This document shows, piece by piece, positions 1-13,900 of a DNA stretch of 64,000 bases. Source of the stretch: Augochlora pura (Eukaryota; Arthropoda; Insecta; Hymenoptera; Halictidae); assembly GCF_028453695.1 (NCBI RefSeq), contig NC_135778.1:35949214-36013213 (forward strand). The letters run 5' to 3'. The stretch's first letter is position 1. Each line of letters opens with the position of its first letter. Below the pieces are notes generated by a model that saw only the letters and a list, made by a program, of their open reading frames with translations, made no database searches and was not told the origin of the DNA. The position numbers were made by a program, and so were the translations under genes.

Positions 1-1794
1 CCGGATAATCCTAGGCGGAGGAGGGAACCCCGCCGGAAAGGATCGCAACGCGGAAATTATACGGCAGAAGGAAAACGGGACGCGATTCGGCCGGTTCGTT
101 TTAAACTTGGATCGAGGGGGCGTAACTATCGATACAGCTTCGACCATGAAATCACGTTCTTCGGCATGGCCCCGGCGCAAACGGGGTCCCCTGGTTCCAT
201 CGAGTTCTACGAGCATTCGAGTATCTTTTACTTTGCCGTCGACGACGGCAGCCATTGCAATGAAGCGACGCAGTAAAATTTACTTCCGATGCGTCCATAT
301 TTTCAATCAGGCGGTGCCATCTCGATTCTTTCGGAGACACTTGGTAAGTACACAATGTCAATCACAACGATGTTGGACGCCAGCCTGCTGTGACACATAA
401 AAGAATAGGTCAAATAACATCAACAAAATGTCAGTATCAGGATGCTGCTTCAAAGTGAATAGTTATACAAACATGTTCGCTTCCGTGACAGTCATCCTCG
501 CAATAGTAATCCTTTCCCTAAATATTTCCTATTTTCCCTCTGTTTCTATCTTCTGTTTGTATCTTCGGACGCCTAAAGTTCTCACCTCGTATTGACTCGT
601 ACTATTTTCAGCAAAAAGTCGCCGAGCACGCAAACACGAGTCTAACCTTTATGCTAGGTTATGGAGTGCAGCATTATGGAGGATGCAGCAGTGCATGTGC
701 AATTAACAATTACATCGTTTCTTTAAATAGAAATGCATATTTTTTCTTACATAGTTTAATTCTTCTGTTTATTCTATGTAAAGAATGATTAGGGTACCAC
801 GGCAAAAAAATTATTAGATGCCGAGATATTTTCAAAAAATATCTTCTTTAGAAGATAAGCTCTGCGGATCAAAAAATGACTGCCGTATATACACAATACC
901 CGTCGCGAAAGGGTTTAACGTCTACTTATCGTCATCTCGTAGATAAAATCCAAACCATCGCGAGAAGATAATTTATACCAAATCGGCTATGAACAAAAAT
1001 TGTTCAGAGCTATGCTGATTTTTGTCGCTAGTTTTCTATCAAAGTAATAATTATTTTATTACTTACTATCGTTTCGTAGTATAGTGTGTATTTTGTATAA
1101 TCGATAAATATCACATCAAAGATGAAAGAAAGAAGTAATTTATGGGTTTGAACAATACTAAAATTAGACATGTATAGTTTATTATCGAGCAAGAACATTC
1201 GAACGGAAGCTTAACACAATTTAGCGAACGTCTCGCAGCGGCGAACGAAAAGTATGAAAAAGACGTTTAAAAACTCCACCACGTTCTCGTTTTGAATGCA
1301 TAAAAAATCAGCGTAGATTCGACGATCCAACATTCCGTCTCCGGAGAACCCGTTCCGCAAAACCGCGGAAAAGTGCAAATGACGGGAAACGCGATTCCCG
1401 CGATGAAAAGCCGAGTATCAGGCAAAGCAGCTTTTCCTCCTAAGAATTCAGACAGTTACGATGTTCGTTAATCCCCCCCGACGCCGCGGCTCCCCCGTGT
1501 TTTCGCGTTCGAGAGCGGTGTCTTTGGCAAGCGTGAAAGTATAGAAACGTAGAAACCGCCTTGTGAGAGGAGAAAGACAGGTCCTTATCGGGAAGGTACG
1601 ATCGAGAGGCAGAAGCTCGCGATAAAGCGTTTTCGCGGCCGGTCTGTCACCTTCGCCGCGCGATCCGAGCGGATATAATTTGTCTTTTTCCCCGTCACGC
1701 CGGGGGAAAAGAAAAACCCCGGGTCCCGTGAGAGGGGAACGGAGATAACGATGGAATAAACATAACGTTTTTGCCGGGCGCCTTTTTTTTCCAG
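1..1794 (+). other. Upstream intron of the calmodulin-like gene
   Basis: This is inferred intron because the first recognised exon begins in phase 1. I looked for the missing EF-hand exon (a sequence ending DVDG before a GT) and did not find it. Positions 1-262 happen to be open in one frame, but nothing in it is recognisable. The final 60 bases are a pyrimidine-rich acceptor tract. Confidence 0.6.
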
Positions 1795-1910
1795 GAGATG
1801 GGAACGTCAGCTTCGAGGAGTTCGTCGGGATCGTGAGCAACATCAGCGCGAACGAGACCACGTCGCCCGATCAGAATCAGGAGGAGAAGGAGCTGAGGGA
1901 CGCGTTTCGG
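1795..1910 (+). CDS. Calmodulin-like gene, exon encoding end of EF-hand 2 and central linker
   Basis: The acceptor is a T-rich tract ending CCAG at 1791-1794 and the donor is GTACGT at 1911. The exon opens with two bases completing a Gly codon begun in an upstream exon, then reads DGNVSFEEFVGIVSNIS, a Thr/Ser/Gln/Glu-rich linker and KELRDAFR. The linker replaces the short central-helix sequence of calmodulin (MARKMKDTD), so this is not calmodulin itself. Confidence 0.9.
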
Positions 1911-4900
1911 GTACGTGCGAGACTTTCACTTTTTTATTTCTACCCTTTGTTTTTCGAGAGCCGTCCATCCCGTCCTCTGTTTCAATCGGATCGCCGATAT
2001 GGAAAACCGCCCCGTAGATATACTATTTCTGTGTTCGTTTAACAACCTAACAATTCCACGGCGACGTCTGAATATCTATTTTTTTTTTTTTTTTGACTAG
2101 ATAATAGAGGGACCGGACTAACGAACGATTTTTACAAATGGTTGCTTCAAACTTTGGATTCCGGCTCGTGAGATTTATCGATGAAACGGGCACGCGTTCG
2201 TTGCGGTCTTTTTTTTAGGTATGCGGCGAGGCGTGATAGGATAGGGTTTAGGGAGACGGGAATACTGTACGCAGTGACAGGTGGCTGGGAAGCTAGGTGA
2301 ACGATACCTTTGTGGATTAAGGTTGTAGAGGATGGCCTTCGTATGTGCTATTTGCTAGAGGATGCGCTGAGAAACCATGGGATACGGCGCGGTTTCGGTG
2401 TGGTAGAGCAGGCCGTGATGGGGCGCGACGTATGCAACTATGCATAAATTACCGATATATTATTGATACATCAGACGTTAATGCTAATATTTGAATGAAG
2501 TTAATGGAAGCGGTTGAAATGGATATTCGGAGCATCGATATTGCAACGAGACTACATGCTATATATTAATGTCATATTTGTCTTTTTGTCTCATGCAATT
2601 TGTCCTTTTATCTCGTGAAATTTGTCCCTTTGTTGGAAATAATTTAATGCGAAAAGTAACGAAATAACGATAAAAGAGTCGGGAAAGCGATCAGGCTTAT
2701 TTTACGCTTTATACAAAATATAATATTAAATATTGATTACAATTTCGATAAAACACAAATTGAAAATGTAAACGTTCCGTGGCGATTTAATATTATTAGC
2801 ATTAATAAATGTAACGTATTTACGCATATGTTCCAGTTCACACGAATACCAAGATTACGTTCAAAATCGAATAACATGTTGCGTATAGTTGATTAAAATA
2901 AAACTGTATCAATGCTCAATTGTATTACTAGATATTAAAGTAAACGATTATAGTGAAAGTGTATATGTACAATACACTAAGAAAAGAATATACATAGCTA
3001 ATACTATATACAACTATACCAACAATATTTATATACATATATATATTAAGAAAAATGGTCATTTAGAGGTTAAAGCGGTACCTAAGAGGTTAAAGTTTAA
3101 CAAACAGAAGAAAATACATAATGTGTAAACTCTAATCTCTATACGGATACAAAATTAAGTAAACAAGTAAATTATTTAATATAACTGAGAATAGGAAGTA
3201 ATTTAATGCGCGTCTTAAATTATTGTAATCTTTTTAGTATAAAGTTCGATATCATTATGCGTACGATGATATACGAGATGCCGATGAAGTATCTTTTTCC
3301 GCAAAGGCGAAAGCGAAAGCAAACGGTCTTTGGTTGATCAATGACTGTGGTCAATCTGATCGTGTCACCGACCAGGAATCATGTGGTTTGTGAACTTCGA
3401 TCGCGTATTCGAATCGCCGTGAGCTTATTCGACAGAACGGCGGTGCTAATTTCAATTACATAATATATCTATAGTGCACGTCGACGTTAAAATAGACACT
3501 GTTATATTAATTAACTTCGACGGCGAATTACAGTCTAATTGGCAACGTTTAGTGCGAATCGAAACGTCTACGTACAACGTATCGATAGCACGACAATTTC
3601 TCATTCGGACGGAACGGTATTATAATCCCATTGTCTATTGAAAACTCGAAATTATAACATTTATCGCGTCGTCGCGATCATTGTGATTATTGTGTACACG
3701 TGAATTTTCCAACCGAGTTTATGTTACATTCAACCGTGATCGGAGGATCTATACTCTACTTACGAGTTTGAATAATATTTCGCGTTAATATTTGCGCGGA
3801 TATCCGCCGCGGAAAATAACGCGAGGAATTAATTAATCAATAAGAGCAGAGAGAAAGAGAGACGAAGAGAGACGTGCACGCGCACGGGATTATAATTAAT
3901 TTTGGGTTTGACATTGAATATTTGGTTTTCCCTCCTCTATAATATTACACGGTTAAATGAAAATTTCCGCCGCGGGAGGAGAAAAAAAGACCACGTCGTT
4001 GGCGGCAAGGAAACGAATTATATGGAAAGGGGTGCAGCATAATGTTCCGGCAGTTTTTATTCTTCTGAAATATTAAAAGAAATATTTGAATAATTGTGAA
4101 ACTGTTAGGTTGTAAAGAATTCCAGTTTTAACATTAGGATTAAGTCGACTTCATAATACGAGTATCACGAGGATGAATAGATATATATAGGGTATTCCAA
4201 AAGTTGCAATAGTGAACTAAATTTAATCGTTAATATCTCGTTAACGACGCTACGGAGAAAATTTTTGGAAAGGAAATAGTTGCTTCGAATCGCTTCAGTA
4301 TTTGGGATACTCTGTAGTATCATATTTATTATTATATAATTAATTGCTTGACGCGAAGTTGACACAGTGGTAAAAAATATATACACTGTAAAGAAAGGAA
4401 CAAACTTTATTTGCGCATCCTTTCACTGTAAATTGAAGCCTAGGTAAAGGAACGTGAAAATGGTTAATCCTTTTGCTTTATTTATTACTAATTGAAAAGT
4501 TTTGTACGCCCACGCGAAAAATAATTCTCAAGTCGCATAAAGAGACGCGCACCGTGTACGAGTCGTATGAAACTGATACGACGTCTCGTTGCAAGACGAT
4601 CAGAAAATCTATTAGCGGAAGCGGGATAAGACGTTTACCAATAATCGGATCGAGTTACTTATGAATAACTCGTTTGCTATTCAAGTCGGACGTGTCCTAG
4701 GTCTCGCGTTCGCGAAGGGAATTTCCAGTACGCCGTCAGTCTTTTTGCGCGGACGGTTTCGGCACACGTTCGCGGGCGGGCAAAATATAAAGCTACGCCG
4801 CGGCGAACGCTAACCTGCATTCCCATGCGCATATTGTATAACTTATCGCGTCTACGTGCGAAGTAGCGATCCGTTAAAGAAAACAAATCTTCGCCGCTGC

Positions 4901-7900
4901 CGTATCCTGTTAAAGAACGAAGAGAACTTCGGGTTTCGAATGACGACGCGGATCGCGCACGTGTCTCATGAATATCCTCGTCTCCGACGTCACAGAAATC
5001 CTTCTCACAGGGAGGAAAAAATATGCGAATCTGTTTAGCGTAATTCAGGCCAGGACGTGTTTCGCTTTTCATCGTCGGTCATAGTCCACGGTTTTACGTA
5101 ACGAAGAGACGGGATAGCTCGACGCGCGATCACCTGGAACAGGTGCTAGACAACGGCGATTTTATTCGTTTATGAGAAAAAGGAAACGGATGAAAAACGA
5201 TTCAAGATTTTTTTGAATATTGCTACATTATTTTTATTTCTTACTTATTTCATTTCTTACTAAACTTATTAACAGGAAAATGATATTTTCGTTCGACTTT
5301 TCTTTATTATAAGATCATATTTTATTTTGCATGAACGTGTTGCTTGTATAGTAATCGGTGAATCTAAAAAGGCCGTGACGACGCGAACGATAAAATAAAC
5401 GAAACCTTTTTATCATAATGGCTGGTTTTCATTGGGTATTAAGGTTGCACGTAACGCTCCGAGGCTCTCAGGATTTAAATGTCTGTCGCAGGTCTGAACG
5501 CTCCAAAATGCCCTTGCTTTATTCAATTCGAAACAGTGGAGTTTATATCGCGTTTTGTGACAGAGCAAAGTTACGACAAGATTATTTTACGCAAAAATTG
5601 ATTAAGAATAGTAAAAAAAAGAAATACGATTTTAACGATAGTTGTAACAGTTTACTTTTCAGTTTACTTATTAAGTTGATAAAGTGTTTCACCAGGATGC
5701 AAAATGCGGACAGGAAAAAATGTATTAACAGTTGGAGAATATAACGAACGTTAATTACTTAACCCTTTGCACTCGAGTGGCGCCTCTGAAGCGCCAATGA
5801 AAATTGTTATATAATTAACAAAATAATGTTGACATTATTAAAGACCCTACTAAGTACTATGCCACAGCTGGTCAAAATAGCAATTTTGGATTCAAGCTTA
5901 AAACCGCTTCGAGTGCAAAGGGTTAAAGTCGAACTAACCGGCTAAGATGTTGAACGCTCTCAGTAGCCACGAAGGTAGCTTATCGGTCATTGAACCCGAT
6001 AGTTCTGGACGTCTCTTGTTGAACGCGGAGCTAACTGGATCTACGCGGCGGTATTGAAGTTATCTTAAGCCGCGCGATCGAATCGATGGCGCGACAGGTG
6101 ACGGATCCTTTGTTGACGATTAGCCGTTTCTACGTGGGGTAACGGTGACCCGGTCTTCGCCGTGGCTATCAAATCCGCGGCTGAATATGAACGTTAATAA
6201 TAATTGTCGTGGTAACGAGTGACGACAGATTTTGTTCTACGAGACAAAGCTTTGAATGCGCCGCACGTTCGCGAAGCGTCTACAAAGGAGTCGAGCGGCT
6301 CGTCCGTGTCCTAGCCAAATCCACGTAAATTCTGCCGCTATTTCGCTGCTGAAAAGCCTTCCGATTTCGACTTGTTCGTGGTTTTCTGGAATCATTTTTG
6401 CATTAATTGCTGATTTCGAAATTTAATTTTTAATTCGCGTACGGGAATGTTGTTTTATATTTCGGTGGTCTCGGAAATGAACATAACTTTATTTAATAAT
6501 ATGTATAATAATATATATATATAACATAATATATGACAGAGTCGCATGATTATATAATACGTAATATATACGTGATTATATATTACATAACAGAATATTA
6601 CTATTAACTACGACCGCCATGACGAGAAATCAAACTAGAAAATGCAAAATAATGTATTTTAGCTTTTCTTATTTCTTTGCACTGGCGAGGCTGCAATTAT
6701 GGAAAACATTTTTTTAATAAAGATATTGAATGAAGGCTATTACAACCCCTTGACTAGGGTTCGTTTGGACTCGGAGTATAAATATCCTTATTTGATTTTC
6801 TGACAATTAATTTAGATTTTAAAAATATGAGAAAATTAATCATTGTAATTGTATAATACTGTTATATAAATATAATACTCTTGGCAACATAACCTTGACA
6901 TATACCGAATAAATACAAGAAACATAATTAACATTTTAGTTTATATTCTTGAAAGAAATGTGAACATAAAAAATGGAGAGTGGAAAAAGGTGTTCGAAAG
7001 AATTACGTTGTTTCGAATTAGTTTGTTAGTTTGTTTCCGGCCAAATAGCTATTGCCAGGGGTAGTAGTAACATAACCGGTCCGATTAATGAATGATCGCG
7101 CTACTTCAACGCGCGTATCACACTCGTTCTTCCGTATGATCTTGCATTCGTCACAGCCCGTAAACTTAAAACTTTACCGACCATTAACCTATAAATCGGC
7201 TTTTTATAACAATTGGTAGCCTGTGAATTGGTTCTCATAGTAATCAATAATTTCATATCTATTAGTGAGATAAATTGTATAGGCAGATTGCGCTACCGTA
7301 AGTTTCAATAATATTATACAATTTTTTTAATATCAACACTTTTTAATTTTACTTAACTTTTTTTAATATCAACACAATTTAATATTACTTAGATCGCTAA
7401 AAAGATAGTGTATAACAAATTTAAAAGTAAAGAATTAATTTTCACCACAGGAATGACTCTTAATAAATCGTTTCATTCGATAATTAATAATTACAGATAA
7501 CATATCAACTTTTGTAATAACAGCTTGGCACGGGACGTGTTAAATATCTTCCGTGACTAATAAAATAAATAAAAACAAAATGGTAACGAAAACTTCACAT
7601 TGTGCTAAATTTTTACGACCGAATGGTCGTTAAATTGTTGACCCTTTGCACTCGATTTCAACTGGAAATCTAAAATCATTTCTCTGGCTTCTAGTATTTC
7701 CATTTTATATAACGAAATTCATTCTGTGAAATATGAACATTCATTCATATGAAATCGAGTCTCGTGACTCATATAACAGTAACACTTTCAACAATTTTTT
7801 AAATTTAACTTTCGGCGTTATAAAAATAATTTTGGAATGTGCTATAACAATTTTAATCGCACCGCTGAGTCGCAAAGGGTTAACAGACGGAATATAACAT

Positions 7901-10900
7901 CCCTTTAACATTCTCACTTGCTGGGATAATTTGACCAATCCAGTTCCGCCGAGTTCGTTTTGCTTCTCAAAGGCAGTCGAAGAGCCAAGCGGCGAACAAA
8001 AGCGGAACGACAGAGGTCGCGTTTACACCCCTTATACAGTTCTGCACGCGTCGAACGTAATACTCGCGTCTCTCGCATACTTCGCGAGGCGTCGTCGATT
8101 TGCAGTCCCGCCGTGAAACGTACAAGCTTGAAAGTCTTTTATTCGATAGCCTGTTTACAGGTTCGTCGAAGCCGGTTCCCGACGCGACTAGTTTTTTCCC
8201 GCGGATGCCGCGAACGCGTATTACGTTATCTTCCGATTCGTTTCCCCCCTTTGTTTTACGAGCGGCCTCTCGTCGGAGCTCGTTTTCGAAAATCCCATTC
8301 AACAACGCTTTTTCCCTTTGCCTTAATGACCCCGCGTGTTCGCCGCGCGTCGTAATCACGCGAACCACTCGTCAACTTGACGACCGGCAGCTCGTTAAAG
8401 TAAAAATTTGTATTATTCATGAGACGACGTATGAATCAACGTTCATTTTAACGCACATCAAAGTAACGGCAGGCACATCGAAGTAATTACTTCGCCGGTG
8501 TTTGCCTGCACGCGGAAGTATGCGTGTCCTCTGTGTTTATAGTCTCTGAGTCATTATGCATCGAGAGCTTTTTTTTCCCCACATTGGCATCAGAAGAGCG
8601 TGCGGTGTATGTGTGTGGAGAGAGAGAAAATTATTCGCGAGTCTCGATGCACGGTTTGCGAAATCTCGAACATCGGCGTTCCGATGCGAGACAATAATTA
8701 ATGCAACATTTATTTGTCTAATCATTTCTGTCGAACAAGTTTTCCATTGATGATACATCGTATTAGTAAGACCGCATTAGCACGTACTTTGAATAGGTTT
8801 GAATCTGTTCATTCGCACGATTGCTCATCTTCGATCATGAATATTCCGTGTACCTTTTTAAGAAGGCATTTTCCATTTGCTTTCGAAAGCTCGGCTTTAA
8901 TGCTTTTCTTCGATCAAGTTAATAGTAGAGAATACAATATTTGAAGAACAATCGATAAATAATCAGTAGAAACATTGATGCCAAAAATCTGAATTTTAAC
9001 AATTTGAATGGCGCCCTGTATTGACATAACCTTGAATTGCTCCATAACCTTGAATTGTTCCATAACCTTGAATTGTTCCATAACCTTGCATTGTTCCATA
9101 ACCTTGCATTTATACAAAATTTGATCTATCATAATCTTCGTATGATTTGCAATGTAAATATAATGTAACGTCATGCGAGTAACATAAAAAGTACAATAAA
9201 TACTCTTTATATATAACATAAATTATATTATAAATATTATATACAATATCAGTTATATTATGAATATTACATGTAATACCAATTATATTATAAATATTAT
9301 ATATTATAAGTTATATAATATATATAATATAATATAAATAACCTTTCATTTCGGTCAGCACTGAAACCAACCTTTCAACACAGAATTACAAGCATGATTT
9401 CATTCCTATGCCTGTCAAAATACGTACGTGCCTTTTCATGGGTTCCCCACGGCTCGTTTTTCATCGTTCGTGGGGATGTGCAAGGAATCTGCGTAACCAC
9501 GTTCGATCAAAGAGCCGAACGAGCTTACGGCATAAGAATTCGAAGCACGCGGGCGGCTACAAAGTAAGCGGAGCCGGCCTGGAATTTAAGTGCGTGAAAT
9601 CGCAACTCTGCAAGACACGTGGCTTCTCTGGCCAATCTAAATTGCTGAAAGAATCCTTACACATTCCGCAAACAGCCGAAACATCGTAAATAAGTCCATC
9701 GTCCATCCAGATATTATCAATGGAAGCACGATCACCGCTTATTCCAAAGTTCTAATTGATAAATCGAATTCCGGGCAAGTTTCTACAGAAGACGAAAGCT
9801 AGTAGTATTTTATGAAACGGCGATCAGGGTTCCAAAGCATTCGGGCCTGTCCGAAGTAATTTAAAATTCTCCCGACTCGAAGTTTTCTCGTTTGCGAGTC
9901 GTCTGCCTCGGGTCAATCGTATCTTTAGGGAGTGAACGGGTTTTCGTTCGAAACAAAGCCGGGAAGATCTGTCGAGGACGAGACTTTATCGAGACTGTTT
10001 CGATTCTCGTGAAATTAATAACCAGAATTTCTTGCGATACTCGGCGAATTTTTTGGATTTAAAAGCGTTTTTATTTCAAGTCTAGCTTTTCCAATATGTG
10101 ACGATAATCCAATATGGCGGACAGACACCGGTTTGGCGTCATACTTTTTCTAAATATTGCCTATCTTTTCTCTGTGTCTAATTTATCTCCAGCCTCCTAT
10201 AACTCTCACCTCCTATAACTTTCACCTCCTGCAACCAGTCCTACTGCATCGTCAAACAGACTTCCTCGGAATGTAAATCTTTTGTAATTCGTTCCCCAAC
10301 CATCCGCTTCCCCTTAACGAAAGCTATCCCGTCGACCGCAACGAAGTCTTAGCATAGTTTGTTCAAAAATTAATTATAGTTTTTCCGAGATACTCGCCGG
10401 ACTTCCGTGAAGCACAAAGGACTCCGGCGGAAAAGGGACGGTCTTGTCCCAACGAAGAGTCGGAACTTCTTGTTCGGGATGGAATGCGATTGCAGATGTT
10501 CGCCGAGTACGAAACGGACGACATTTACCGCAGGATCCAGTTTAGATCCTTTGGTCGTTGCCTTTCTCCCGCGAGAGAAGTTGGTCGCGCATTCACGCGA
10601 GAAGAAGACTAGGTACCAAGGTGAAACGAAGCGAGTTTTCTGTCGCCTCCGCGCGTGACGTAACCCGAACCAAGATCAAACTTTTTTTTTTCTACAAATC
10701 CTTGTTTAACGGAGTCCTCTCATCGCTATTCCGTTCTCCGCGGACGGACGAAAGAAAATTTTATTTTCCTTGCGAGGTCTGAGGAAAAAAAAGAAAAGTT
10801 TTAGGTTACGTTGGAACTTTGGCTTCTTTACCCTTTTTTCATTAAATCGAAAATAAAAGTACGATCGAACTTTGTGAATATAATACTTTGGATTTTTATC

Positions 10901-13900
10901 GCGTTAACTATATTATTAATTAGTTGGATAATAATTACCCTTATTTACTAGTAACTGGCGTTATCAAAAAATTTTCTGGTAAATAAAAGGTGAATTCTAT
11001 ATCGAAAGAATTCAGTCCTATGGAAGATATAATAGTTTGTTAATTGCTTTTCAGGGTATGATACAATTAAGCGACGAATTATAAGTGAAAGCAGTCGTTT
11101 AAAATTTTCTTTAAGCTGCGGCTTATTGCGAATGCTTCTCACAATCGGTGATTAACCATCGAGATTTTTCAGATGCTCCAGTCGAATGAGACACCCTGTA
11201 TAAACGTGCTTATGATTATAAGAATTTATGATCATAAGAGATCGAATAGACATCATTCCTGCAGGGAAATGTTTTCCATCTGTTCGGCTGAGTGCTCGCT
11301 TCGCATCAGCTGCTTGATTGAGGTTAGGTATTCGCATAACCGCTTATGCATACGCATATGCAGATAGATCGATGCATGCTTACTCGCGTATCGTCTCGAA
11401 TCTCCGGATAGACACGTATATGTACGAGAAACTACTCAAATTCCCATATACGTTTCACACGCATTTCGACTTATTTATACTAATTCGCGCGAATCAATAT
11501 TTTCCCTGAGTTTATCGCGTTTTCCTTCCACTCGAGTTTCGCCGTTCATCCAGAGCTTTACGAGCCATTAGGAAGAAGCTCCTTCGAGTTTCGAAATCGT
11601 ACTGTAGGGATTTTACAAGATTTTTAGTAGCAGCAGATTACGTAAAAACAAGATGTTATAAATTATTCTTCAAAGTCTTAACCCTTTGCACTCCGCGCCA
11701 TTATGGATGTTTTCTACAGTACTTGTGAACCTTTATATTATATAGTATACGTATATTAATAGTATTATGTGTATAGTGTACGTATAGTAATAGTATTATA
11801 TATGTATATAGTATACGTATAGTAATAGTATTATATATGTATATAGTATACGTTTGGAACAAAGTAAGATATTATAATAATATTCGATTTATAAGAATTT
11901 ATATATAATATTTCATATTCTGATATTATACACACGATTTTTATAAAGCCTGACGCAGAACGCAAATCCAAAAGTCATAGGAATCGTTTTTATCTGCAAC
12001 AATTCTCGTATAGCGTGCAACAGCTTTTTTTTACAACACAAAAATAATTCGAACATTTTAACAGAATATTAAAAGAGATATTATTCTCGTCGTCCGAAAA
12101 ACTCTCCCCGAAGACGAACGACTCCCAGATCCGTGTTCAGCTTATCCGTACAAAATCGTCCAGTTATCGAACCGCAAAATTGGTATCCAACGACGCGATC
12201 GATAACCCGTTTCCCTATCAGGTGAGTCAGCTAAAAACTTCTTAATGAAAATGCGAAGCATCCGGACATTTTTCGAGCCGCGGTGGTTTTCCTGTCTCCG
12301 GCAGAGAACGACGAGTTTCGTAAGTTTCCCATCGTGTTCACGGCGTAAACACTGGATAAAGTTTCGAAGAAGCGGTCACGATAAGGAACGACAGGCGACG
12401 GTTCGGTTCGGGCGGAGTTAAAGGGATGGTAAAATATGCGCGAGCAAAGGGCGCCGGTTAACGAGTCCGTCTTCAATCACTTTTCATATCGAGACCCGGC
12501 GACCGCTATCAAACCGGCAAATAAAGCGGCCGTGTAACGATGCGGCCCCGATAAATAATTAAAGAGAGTCGAAGCCACCCTCCGGGCGAAAGCTGTGCAA
12601 GAGCAACTCCCGGCACCGCGGGGTGCTCGTGATTAAACATCATTCTGCCACCCCCCCACCACGGTGGCAACCTAATACAAGTTTTGTAGAAACGGCGGCG
12701 CTCTGGTTGCCGGCGATCTTTCGGCTCTTTATACTGACGGCTGAGACATGCCTTTTAAGTCTGGAGATAAAGTATGGCAACGCAAGTGGGAGCACTGGTT
12801 TTGTTTAAAAGCGCTCTACCATTAAACTCTCGGCACTGTAACTTTGCTGATACAGTGATGCTGGTCAATTCTTTCGACGTCCGATTTCCTACCAGTTTTT
12901 ACAGAACACGAACGAACCACTTAATTTGTTGGTACACGATCGTTTAACAATCGACTAAAGAGGCAAGAGACAGAGAATTTAGTATACTGGAAAGCTGAGA
13001 TGAGTTTACAATTGTCAGATTATTAAATTCTGTAATGCACAGCGGTACATTCAACGCTGGAGCAATTAAAAGATTTAACCTTACCGCTCAGGGAAAGGTT
13101 ATTTTCAATTATTTATATATAATATAATTATTTATAATAATTTTATTAATTACAAAAATAAAATACAAAAAATTTATAAAAGATCATCGCTGGAACAAAA
13201 CTTCATGTATAAACTTCTATGAAGATTTTCTCACCCTTCCTTGAGCATGATAGGGTTACACAAACTGTGGAATATATAATAGTCTGTTGATTGCTTTTCA
13301 GGTTATGATACAATGAATTACTCTAAAATATTTTCCGCGCTATAAACGGATCCGTTTGCGCGCGGCTATGATCCCCGAGTGACATTGTAACTCGCGCCTT
13401 TGCATATTTATGAATCCAACAAGAATCTAAAACCGTGAAAGAACTTCGCCGTCATCGTTGGGTTTTATTAGGTGCGAGAGAAAGTTCTTTTGTTACCTTA
13501 ATGAAAACTTCCATTAACTTTTATATTCGTTGCGAAGTTTCTTTTCGATTAACTAAGTGACTGTGGACGACGAGTAAAAGATATACGACGACCTACAAAA
13601 GTGTTTGCGTGCGCGATTCAATTAGAATAGAACCATTGATTTATGATAAAACTTTTCTGCAACTTAGTATTCATTTTTTCTTATTTATTTATTATATTAT
13701 TGTTAGCTGTTTATACCCTGTATATATAGATACGAAATTATGGCCAGAAACACCTTTCTTTATTTTGTTGATAATATTATAAAATTGCTTTCTTTTTATC
13801 AGGTAAAAAGATATATTTAAAATCAGAAATTTTTGAAACAAAAAAAGGAAAAGCTAGAAAAACTTGGCGGCCGAATCTTATTTTTCTCTTACCGCGCGTC

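Noticed and set aside
1..349. Positions 1-262 are open in one frame (ending with a SIEFYEHSSIFYFAVDDG-like stretch) and a strong donor GTAAGT lies near 344.
   Set aside because: The stop precedes the donor in that frame, no acceptor or family resemblance is evident, and CpG-rich DNA elsewhere in the window gives equally long chance frames.
4677..5072. 131-codon minus-strand frame.
   Set aside because: No motif, no splice context and no similarity to known proteins that I recognise.
9025..9110. Regular repeats considered as a CRISPR array.
   Set aside because: The 18-bp units are head to tail with no unique spacers, in eukaryotic DNA.
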